The translations under genes and the position numbers were made by a program. Positions 1-5,808 of a DNA stretch of 10,075 nt are shown here, one piece after another (position 1 is the first letter of the stretch; each line of letters starts with the position of its first letter). Source of the DNA: an uncultured Pseudomonadota bacterium (GTDB lineage Bacteria; Pseudomonadota; Gammaproteobacteria; Steroidobacterales; Steroidobacteraceae). The stretch is taken from positions 1 through 10,075 of the forward strand of contig CAITAM010000291.1 in the NCBI GenBank assembly GCA_903890265.1. The letters are read 5' to 3'. Under the pieces are notes generated by a model. The model was not told the DNA's origin and made no database searches. It saw only the letters and a list, made by a program, of their open reading frames with translations.

Positions 1-1380
1 ACGCGCTTCGATGTCGGTATGCCGTTGCCGGAGCTGCTCGAGATCGGTTGCCGCAAGACGCTGTTGGGCTGCCGGTATCTCAATGTCATCACGCGCCCGA
101 CGGGTATCGATCATGTTGTCGAACGCGTCGAGGTTGTCGGACCACGTATCAAGATTTCGCTGCAGGTAGAGCAATTGACGGTAATTCTTGAGCCCTTCCT
201 GAAAGTCATTTTGCGCCATCAGGTGGTAGAGATAGCGCGATTCCGGCGCGTCCGGCAGGTGCTGCAGCTGCCACGCCCAGCTCATGTCGCCCTTGACGTC
301 ATTGCGCGCGATGGTGTCAAGGAGCTTGCCGTCACGGATCGCCGCGATCGATTGGTCGATTCGTCCGGCCTCCGCCTCGAACTCCTGTACGGCGGATTCG
401 TAGTACTCGGCCGCCTGCGAGTTGGCACCGAGCTTGGAGTATGCGTAGGGCACCGCGAGATAGCTTTCCTGGACCGCGGCATCGAGGATGTTGCGTGAAC
501 GCAATTCCAGCCATGGGGTCAGTGCGTCCTCGTACTTCCCCGAACTGCTCAGAGCCCATCCCGCGCCGAGGAGCGCCTTGGTGGACAGCGGCCCGTCGAG
601 CCGAACCCGGTTGAGGGCGGCCTCTGCAGGGCCGGCCTGTCCCTGCTGCAGCAGCGCGAAGCCGAGCGCAAGGTTGGCCTTGTCACGCAGGGCCAGGCCC
701 TCCGCTCCGCGGGCGGGTCTCTGGCCGAGCGCATCGAGCTGTCGGGCACCCTCGTCAAACCGACCGGAGCGCAACAACGCGATACCGCGATTGAATTCGG
801 CATAACCTGCCCAGCCGGCCGGCGCCTTCCAGCCCGACAGCGTCCCGACGGCGTCCTCGTAGCGTTTCTGTGCGAGATAGGTTTCTGCCAACAGCAGCCT
901 GCGCTCCGCCTCCATGCCCTCTGGCAGCGTGCCCGTGCCGTGGCGGTCCAGCACCGACGCCGCCTCCTCGTAATAGCCGCGCTGAAACCAGACCTTACCG
1001 AGATAGAACCTAGCCCGGTCGCGGACAGCCGGAGGAACGCGCGGACGATCGAGCACGCGCGCAAAAATCTCCCCCGCTTCGCGATGTTGCCCGAGTGAGA
1101 GGTAGAGCCCGCCTTCGAGCAGCTCCGCATCGTCGGCATGATGCGGCATCCTACCCTGGTCTTTCGCTACCTCAAGCCGCGTCAGCGCGCCGAAATAGTC
1201 GTCCTGGAAGTAGTGGAAAAGGACGTCGCCGTAGGCAAGGTCCTTCACGTCGACCGGCGGCAACGACGCTGCGCTGTCAATGGCCGGTGAGCCATGCAGT
1301 GGCAATGACCAGACAGAGGCGAGTATCGCGCAGGCGGTCCAGCCGGCCCTGCGCATGCCTCCGACACTGCCTGGGCTCAC
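1..1380 (-). CDS. Secreted TPR-repeat protein (partial, 3' end beyond window)
   Basis: The frame is open from a GTG at 1380 to base 1, giving 460 residues without a stop; the C-terminus is missing. The start is well supported: AAGGAG lies five bases upstream (1386-1391), and the GTG overlaps the TGA of the preceding gene as GTGA, so translation is probably coupled. An ATG at 1356 is a weaker alternative. The N-terminus has arginines followed by a hydrophobic stretch (about residues 13-27, ACAILASVWSLPL) and a possible cleavage site near LHG-SPA, so export is likely. About seven TPR-like helical hairpins follow, near residues 82-111, 120-146, 158-184, 191-218, 231-249, 266-283 and 303-334, with typical signatures such as YLSLGQHREA and YLAQKRYEDA. 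A polar helical region follows to about 460. TPRs usually mediate protein contacts, so a periplasmic scaffold is a reasonable inference. I see no catalytic motif and the partner is unknown. Confidence 0.85.
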   Translation of the reverse strand, partial: MSPGSVGGMRRAGWTACAILASVWSLPLHGSPAIDSAASLPPVDVKDLAYGDVLFHYFQDDYFGALTRLEVAKDQGRMPHHADDAELLEGGLYLSLGQHREAGEIFARVLDRPRVPPAVRDRARFYLGKVWFQRGYYEEAASVLDRHGTGTLPEGMEAERRLLLAETYLAQKRYEDAVGTLSGWKAPAGWAGYAEFNRGIALLRSGRFDEGARQLDALGQRPARGAEGLALRDKANLALGFALLQQGQAGPAEAALNRVRLDGPLSTKALLGAGWALSSSGKYEDALTPWLELRSRNILDAAVQESYLAVPYAYSKLGANSQAAEYYESAVQEFEAEAGRIDQSIAAIRDGKLLDTIARNDVKGDMSWAWQLQHLPDAPESRYLYHLMAQNDFQEGLKNYRQLLYLQRNLDTWSDNLDAFDNMIDTRRARDDIEIPAAQQRLAATDLEQLRQRHTDIEAR

Positions 1381-1955
1381 TCCCACTCCTTGATCGAGAA
1401 TTCCGGCTGCTCACGAATCTCCCGGTCTGAAATCTTCAGCTCGAGGTACTTCGCGCCCACGCCCTTCTCAAAATTGATGTGCGCGCCACGCTTGTAGTCG
1501 CGCTCGTGTGGCCCAACTCCGGTAAAGAACGCCACGAGCTCGTGCTTACCGACTTTAAGGTTACCCAGGTAAAGGCGATGCACGCCGCCGCGATTGAGCG
1601 CGTCCACCTCCCGCTCGGTGTAGAGGTAGTTGCTGACCTCTTTGTTATCGACCTTGAGCTGCACCGAGTCGAGCTGGAAATACGTGCCGACGTCGAGAGA
1701 AACAAAGACGGCGACCTGCGTATTGGCAGGAAACAGCAGCTCTTCCTCAAGTACGAACAGGTCCTTGTTGAGGTCGATAACCTCCTTCTTCAGCGCCTGG
1801 ACGTCACCGTCGAGGCTCTTTCCCTCGGCGGGTCCGGCCGGCACCTGCTTGACCTCCGCCGCAGCCGGCGGGTCGGCCGCAGCCACAGGACCCGCTCCGA
1901 CCGCGATGAAGAGGACGCTGAGCAGGCAAGCCAGCAGGCTCCGGGGAAGATTCAT
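1377..1955 (-). CDS. Secreted coiled-coil protein of unknown function
   Basis: A 192-residue protein. Residues 1-26 form a Sec signal peptide (hydrophobic LLACLLSVLFIAVGAG, then small residues before ADPP). A short Ala/Pro-rich linker follows, then a heptad-like stretch at about 48-74 (VQALKKEVIDLNKDL.VLEEELLF) that should form a short coiled coil. The remaining ~115 residues look beta-rich, with alternating hydrophobics, a YLYTEREVDAL motif and a charged tail ending KEWE. No cysteines of functional spacing, heme motif or enzyme signature is visible. The ATG at 1955 is preceded by GAGG eight bases upstream. The gene lies 36 bases after the thioredoxin gene and overlaps the TPR gene by four bases, so it probably shares a transcript and works with that TPR protein. 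Paired coiled-coil and TPR products suggest a periplasmic complex (inference). I do not recognise a named family. Confidence 0.85.
   Translation of the reverse strand: MNLPRSLLACLLSVLFIAVGAGPVAAADPPAAAEVKQVPAGPAEGKSLDGDVQALKKEVIDLNKDLFVLEEELLFPANTQVAVFVSLDVGTYFQLDSVQLKVDNKEVSNYLYTEREVDALNRGGVHRLYLGNLKVGKHELVAFFTGVGPHERDYKRGAHINFEKGVGAKYLELKISDREIREQPEFSIKEWE
1386..1391 (-). promoter_or_regulatory. Strong Shine-Dalgarno for the GTG-started TPR gene
   Basis: AAGGAG on the minus strand sits five bases before the GTG at 1380, inside the last codons of the upstream gene. It decides the start of the TPR gene and supports coupling across the four-base GTGA overlap. Confidence 0.8.
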
Positions 1956-1991
1956 CGCGTAGACCTCGGGGTTTTTCTGTCGTGTCCCATA

Positions 1992-2564
1992 TTATTCATC
2001 CAAGAGCTTGCGGATCTGCTGCACCAAGTCCTGCTCGTCCCGGCGGGCAAACTCACCGTGGACGTAGCGAACCACGCCGCCGCGGTCAATGAGCATCAGC
2101 AGCGGCACGTCGGCGATCTGAAATGCCTTCGCGGTCGCCTTGGTCTCGTCAAAGCCCTGCAGGACAGACCCGCCATTCGCCGCGGCGAACGAAGCGGCCT
2201 TGCTGCGGTCGTCGTCGACACTCACGCCGATTACTTCAAGCCCGGCTGACTGGTAGGTGGCTGCCAGTCTCGCCATCTGCTCGACCTGCGACTTGCAGCC
2301 GCCGCACCAGCTGGTCCAGAAACTGACGAGCACGACGTCGCCGCGGTAGTCCGATAAACGAACGTTTCGACCGGTTAGGCCGCGGAGCGTGAAATCCGGA
2401 GCCGGCTTGCCGAGAAGCGGCGATGACGGGCTGACCGTCTGTGCCGGGCCGTCAGCCGGCACGAACGCCGCCAGGAGCAGCACAAGGCCAAGGGGCGCCC
2501 TGATCCCCGGGACGCGTCTTGGATTCCGATTGCTCAGCGCCAACGAAGGCCGACTATCAACCAT
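1992..2564 (-). CDS. TlpA/ResA-like periplasmic thioredoxin-fold protein
   Basis: A thiol-disulfide oxidoreductase or redoxin of the TlpA/AhpC-TSA type. With the ATG at 2564 the protein has 190 residues. A basic N-region precedes a hydrophobic segment (about 25-35, LGLVLLLAAF) that is a signal peptide or membrane anchor. The thioredoxin domain starts at GKPAPDFTL (52-60), followed by LSDYRGDVVLVSFW. The active site is WCGGC (C87, C90), and the conserved cis-proline is in ADVPLLMLID (P154). C-G-G-C is less common than CEPC or CPHC but still a complete CXXC. An upstream in-frame ATG at 2672 would add 36 residues before the signal sequence; I prefer 2564 because the leader then falls at the N-terminus, although its ribosome site is weak (AGGG at long spacing). 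Beside c-type cytochrome genes, it could reduce apocytochrome CXXCH cysteines or maintain disulfides in the neighbouring proteins (inference). Confidence 0.9.
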   Translation of the reverse strand: MVDSRPSLALSNRNPRRVPGIRAPLGLVLLLAAFVPADGPAQTVSPSSPLLGKPAPDFTLRGLTGRNVRLSDYRGDVVLVSFWTSWCGGCKSQVEQMARLAATYQSAGLEVIGVSVDDDRSKAASFAAANGGSVLQGFDETKATAKAFQIADVPLLMLIDRGGVVRYVHGEFARRDEQDLVQQIRKLLDE

Positions 2565-2662
2565 GGATCTGTGCAGCCCTTTACCCGCCCCGCGCACGTG
2601 CCAGCAGTGCAGCTGGCTGATGACCGTCGGGTGACCACTGTGCGGATTCGCCGACTCGATCA

Positions 2663-2691
2663 AAACTCGCATAGCAACAAAGGGGTGTCAA
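2663..2691 (-). promoter_or_regulatory. Candidate promoter for thioredoxin/coiled-coil/TPR genes
   Basis: A perfect TTGACA (-35) occupies 2686-2691 on the minus strand. At a 17-base spacer the -10 position reads GAGTTT, which is a poor match. If used, transcription would begin near 2656, inside the longer 2672-started reading frame, which would favour the ATG at 2564. Confidence 0.3.
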
Positions 2692-2712
2692 CGCGATGGC
2701 TGTCACATGCGA

Positions 2713-2758
2713 GCGACAACGGCGGCATTTCGTCACAGGCTGATCACGCGACAACGGC
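2713..2758. repeat. Pair of 11-base direct repeats
   Basis: GCGACAACGGC occurs at 2713-2723 and again at 2748-2758, 35 bases apart start to start. The pair lies upstream of the TTGACA candidate promoter of the thioredoxin gene. The spacing is about three to three and a half helical turns, so a regulator-binding role is possible, but chance in GC-rich DNA is not excluded. Confidence 0.35.
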
Positions 2759-2761
2759 CCC

Positions 2762-2777
2762 GTCGCCGGATGGCGAC
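2762..2777 (-). terminator. Weak GC hairpin after the methyltransferase gene
   Basis: GTCGCC and GGCGAC form a six-base-pair stem with a four-base loop, 17 bases after the TGA at 2794-2796. No T-run follows on the minus strand, so this is not a standard intrinsic terminator. It may only pause polymerase or protect the 3' end. Confidence 0.2.
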
Positions 2778-2793
2778 AGTGCCGCGGCGACCG

Positions 2794-4170
2794 TCAGTGC
2801 GGCGGCGGGCGCCGCTCGGCGTCCGTCAGCCTCTGCAGCAGCCCGAGAACCGCAGCCATGGAGGATTCCGGATCAAGCAGACCCTGAGCGACCAGAAACT
2901 CCGCAAGCTCTGCCGCCGAGCGCTCGCCATTGACCAGCGAGAGCGTGAACGCCTGGATCCGCGCAGCGATACCGGCAAGCTCGAGAGCTGGGCTGAGCGG
3001 GATCGGCAGGCTAAGGTTCGTCAGCCAGTCCGAACCCGGGTGGTGGCCTGGCCGTTCGGGCGCCTCGTGCTGCTTGACCGAGGCAAACGTGAGCACGGTC
3101 TCGACCCTCGAGTGCCGGCTCGCGGGTGAGCGCATGTAGGGCATGTCCGCTGATTGCCAAACCGGTGCGGCAAATCCGGTCTGCCGCACGCGCTCGTCCA
3201 CTTCCTCAATGTTGTAGCGGTCGGCGGGTCCGCGGCCGACGAAGCTTGCTGACCCGTGATAGATCCAGCGACCGCCGGGGACGAGGAGTCGATTCACGGC
3301 CGTCGCCAGACTGGCAATATCCTCGTCCACGATATCCGCCAGCCAGGGTGTCAGGACGGCGTCAAAGCTCGCCGGAGGAAATGGCGCCGCGAATGCGTCG
3401 CCGAAGACCAGCCGCAGTCCGGGACGCACGGCGACCGGCGCCTTGAGTTCGCGCCGGACGGCCGTTTCGGCAGCCGTTCTGGGCGCCAGCGGAAACTCGT
3501 GCAGCCAGACGCTCCTGCCTTCAATCATTTCGCGGGCAACAAGGACCAGCAGCGGATTGATATCGAGCGCCACGGTTTCGCCGACCAGCCCGCTCTGGTG
3601 CAGGTCATACGCAAGGCGCCCTGAACCCGCGCCGAGTACGGCCAGTCGGGTATCCCGTCGGTCGGGCAGGGCCGCGCGAACAGCATCGAGTGCAAGCTGA
3701 TTCTCGAGCGCACCCCAGCACCAGTCGCGATGGAGGTTCGTGTAATACGAGTGAAGGTCCTGCCGCTGCGGCAACGTGACCCCGAATGCGTTCATCGTGG
3801 CGTGCCCCGCCGGCACGGCCACGAGACCGAGTGGGGCCAGCAGGCCGGAAACCGTGACGAGGTGCTCACCGTACGCCGCTACCAGACGCTCAAGCCGGGC
3901 GCGCGTCGCGGCGGACGGTGACCCCGCCAGAGCCGCCTCGGCGGCCCGTCGGTCACGTTCGATCTCCTCGAGATACAGTCTCTGACGATTGCGCCATTCC
4001 CCCAGCATCAACGCCGGCTCGGGGAAGAGCCACGGCACTCCCCCCATGATCGGAAACGACGTCGTGCACCTCGTGCATCTCAGCGCCACGGGAGCATCCG
4101 GCCCCGGCACGCTCTCGAGCGTGCCTAGGCAACGGGGACAGCGGAACTCAACGCCTGTGCGCTCGGCCAT
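2794..4170 (-). CDS. SAM-dependent methyltransferase with N-terminal Trm112-like zinc ribbon and C-terminal PqqD-like helical domain
   Basis: With the ATG at 4170 the protein has 458 residues. Residues 9-52 form a Trm112-like ribbon (C11-P-R-C14, C32-T-R-C35, then FPIMGGVPWLF). A helical region leads to the YYTNLHRDWCWG segment (142-153). The class I Rossmann methyltransferase core has motif I VLGAGSGRL (178-186), an acidic residue after strand 2 in ALDIN (D203), and the later FDAVLTPWLADIVDEDI and LLVPGGRWIYHG motifs. These last motifs resemble the N2227/carnosine N-methyltransferase family, but the substrate is not shown. The final ~70 residues (LVNGERSAAELAEFL..., then AVLGLLQRL) resemble the small helical PqqD-type fold. 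There is no export signal, unlike all its neighbours. A GTG at 4227, overlapping the previous stop as TAGTG, would add 19 Arg/Pro-rich residues; neither start has a clear Shine-Dalgarno. Confidence 0.85.
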   Translation of the reverse strand: MAERTGVEFRCPRCLGTLESVPGPDAPVALRCTRCTTSFPIMGGVPWLFPEPALMLGEWRNRQRLYLEEIERDRRAAEAALAGSPSAATRARLERLVAAYGEHLVTVSGLLAPLGLVAVPAGHATMNAFGVTLPQRQDLHSYYTNLHRDWCWGALENQLALDAVRAALPDRRDTRLAVLGAGSGRLAYDLHQSGLVGETVALDINPLLVLVAREMIEGRSVWLHEFPLAPRTAAETAVRRELKAPVAVRPGLRLVFGDAFAAPFPPASFDAVLTPWLADIVDEDIASLATAVNRLLVPGGRWIYHGSASFVGRGPADRYNIEEVDERVRQTGFAAPVWQSADMPYMRSPASRHSRVETVLTFASVKQHEAPERPGHHPGSDWLTNLSLPIPLSPALELAGIAARIQAFTLSLVNGERSAAELAEFLVAQGLLDPESSMAAVLGLLQRLTDAERRPPPH

Positions 4171-4226
4171 TACCGGAGGATGGCGTGCCGGCGTCCCAGG
4201 CGCAATGCGCCTCGCCGGCCCTCGCA

Positions 4227-5804
4227 CTAAACGATCGCGGGGAACGCAATCAGACTGTCGTACTGCGATGGCAGCAGCGCCGGCGCCGCCCCATTTGTAG
4301 TGAGCGCCGTCTGGAAACTACCCTGCTGCCCATGAAGCGCAAGATAATTCAGGATCACGGTCTGAACCAGCGTGTTAACCGAGTTGGCCGCCGGAGACGA
4401 TGACGTGTCCACGTTACCGTCCGCCGTCATGCTGCCGATCTGGTTAAGGATGGCCGTCGTACGGCCTTTGGGGTTGTAGACCAGGAAGAACGGCGACGCC
4501 ACCTGGCCGTTATCACCCTGCCACATGAATTTGCCACGCCCGTCGACCGTCGAATCGACGGTCGTATTGGCGTTGATGCCGCCGTCCGAAAAGACGTAGA
4601 TCATCAACGGCTTGCCGCGGCGCGCGGCGTACTCGAGGCACGCGCCAATACACACCCCGGCGTGAAAGTTGCGGATCTCACCGGTCGCACGTCCCTGGCC
4701 GTGGTAGTCGTAGCCGCCAAGCTGAATGGTACCGGCTCCGGCGAACCCGTTGACCACGAGCTTCATCACCGCCGCTGTCTTCTGCAGGTCACCGTCGGCC
4801 CGATATTCCGCCTGGCCGAAGATGCCGGAGCCGCGCCCCGAGCTCTGATCGACGATGAGCGGATCAATGTCCGGATTCAGCACCGACGCGTCGGGAAACT
4901 GCTCGGCGAGGTAGGCTGCCTTCACGTAATTGCAGTTGGCGTTGGTTTTCAGCGTGCCATCGGTCGCCGAATCCAGGAGCGTATTGACCTTCGAGAGCTT
5001 GCTGGAGGATATCCGCTGCATGGACTCCAGCACGGAAACCGCATCCGCTGGCGCCAGCAACTGCGTCAGAAGGCCGGTATTGACCAACCCGGCCGAGTCG
5101 GAGCCCTTCGTGATCACGCTCGGAGTCCAGGACGCAATGACCTCGTCCGGCGGCGCCATGGAGTTGCCGCCCGACGTCGTGGCGTCGGTACCGATGAGCC
5201 TCAGAAGCTGTCCGTTTGCCCCGGTCATCGCAATCCCGTACATCGGATTGTGCGGATTGGTGTTCGTGTCGTTCTGCGACACGGCCGGAATGGCCGCGCC
5301 GTTCACGCCCGCCTGCGTCGACGCGGCGGTCCGCGTCTTGATACCGCGCAAAATGGCGCCATCGGAGTGCCACAGCAGGCCGAGACTGCTGTCGATGAAC
5401 GTCGTGGTCCCGCCGGAATTGGGGACCATCGTCGGAGGCAATCCCTGAAGCGCATACCCGGCGGCCGAGAGGAAATTCGTCTGCTTGCCGGACTGACCGA
5501 CAAGGACTTCAGAACCCACCAGATTGCCGCCGCCACTGAGGTCAAAGCAGATAAAGGGAATCTTCCCCGCACCGTTTTTGATGTTGCATACGTTGGTTGC
5601 GAGGTCCTGTGTCGGGCCGTCGAGCGCGCCGGCAGTCCCGGGGGCCAGCATGCCCAGCACCGAGGGAGCCATGACCGCCGCCCCTCCGGACAGGAACCCC
5701 TGCGCGAGGAAGTCCCGGCGCGTGACCGGACGCTTGTGCGCCGACTCGTGCCGAATGGGCTCATGAAGCTTGAGCGTGCGAGGAGATTTGCGTCTGATGA
5801 TCAT
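4227..5804 (-). CDS. Tat-exported DUF1501-like protein
   Basis: A 525-residue protein from the ATG at 5804. This start is chosen because TGGAG precedes it by seven bases (5812-5816); the longer GTG start at 5831 would lie inside the upstream gene. The twin-arginine leader is clear: T-R29-R30-D-F-L followed by a hydrophobic stretch and APGTAGA near residue 60. The mature protein has FICFDLSGGGN (84-94), GGYDYHGQ (363-370) and IYVFSDGGI (402-410). These sit where DUF1501 proteins, distant relatives of the sulfatase/alkaline phosphatase fold, carry their N-terminal GG.N segment, the GWDTH motif and the SEFGR motif. The Asp-x-His pair is kept but the SEFGR element is changed to FSDGG, so hydrolase activity is uncertain. 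In Planctomycetes, DUF1501 genes commonly pair with cytochrome-type DUF1549/DUF1553 genes, which fits the two cytochromes upstream here. It starts four bases after the upstream stop. Substrate unknown. Confidence 0.8.
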   Translation of the reverse strand: MIIRRKSPRTLKLHEPIRHESAHKRPVTRRDFLAQGFLSGGAAVMAPSVLGMLAPGTAGALDGPTQDLATNVCNIKNGAGKIPFICFDLSGGGNLVGSEVLVGQSGKQTNFLSAAGYALQGLPPTMVPNSGGTTTFIDSSLGLLWHSDGAILRGIKTRTAASTQAGVNGAAIPAVSQNDTNTNPHNPMYGIAMTGANGQLLRLIGTDATTSGGNSMAPPDEVIASWTPSVITKGSDSAGLVNTGLLTQLLAPADAVSVLESMQRISSSKLSKVNTLLDSATDGTLKTNANCNYVKAAYLAEQFPDASVLNPDIDPLIVDQSSGRGSGIFGQAEYRADGDLQKTAAVMKLVVNGFAGAGTIQLGGYDYHGQGRATGEIRNFHAGVCIGACLEYAARRGKPLMIYVFSDGGINANTTVDSTVDGRGKFMWQGDNGQVASPFFLVYNPKGRTTAILNQIGSMTADGNVDTSSSPAANSVNTLVQTVILNYLALHGQQGSFQTALTTNGAAPALLPSQYDSLIAFPAIV

Positions 5805-5808
5805 GCTG

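Larger units (their letters stand above)
2565..2793. other. Gap between methyltransferase and thioredoxin genes
   Basis: This 229-base gap is the largest break within the minus-strand series. It holds a perfect -35-like TTGACA, an 11-base direct repeat pair and a small GC hairpin just after the methyltransferase stop, each listed or discussed separately. It may divide the series into two transcription units. If the thioredoxin gene starts at 2672 the gap shrinks to 121 bases. Confidence 0.5.

Noticed and set aside
549..1139. 196-residue minus-strand frame inside the TPR gene
   Set aside because: It is Arg/Ser-rich in a different frame; the overlapping frame open from 1380 to 1 gives clean TPR repeats.
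1479..2249. 256-residue plus-strand frame
   Set aside because: It is antisense to the coiled-coil and thioredoxin genes, whose signal peptides and CXXC motif are clear. No ribosome site or domain was seen.
2565..2672. 36-residue N-terminal extension of the thioredoxin
   Set aside because: It would bury the signal sequence, lacks a Shine-Dalgarno, and overlaps a TTGACA-based promoter candidate.
2701..2793. Possible CRISPR-like or CRP-site signal from repeated GCGACAACGGC and TCACA words
   Set aside because: There are only two copies, no regular array, and no TGTGA-N6-TCACA palindrome.
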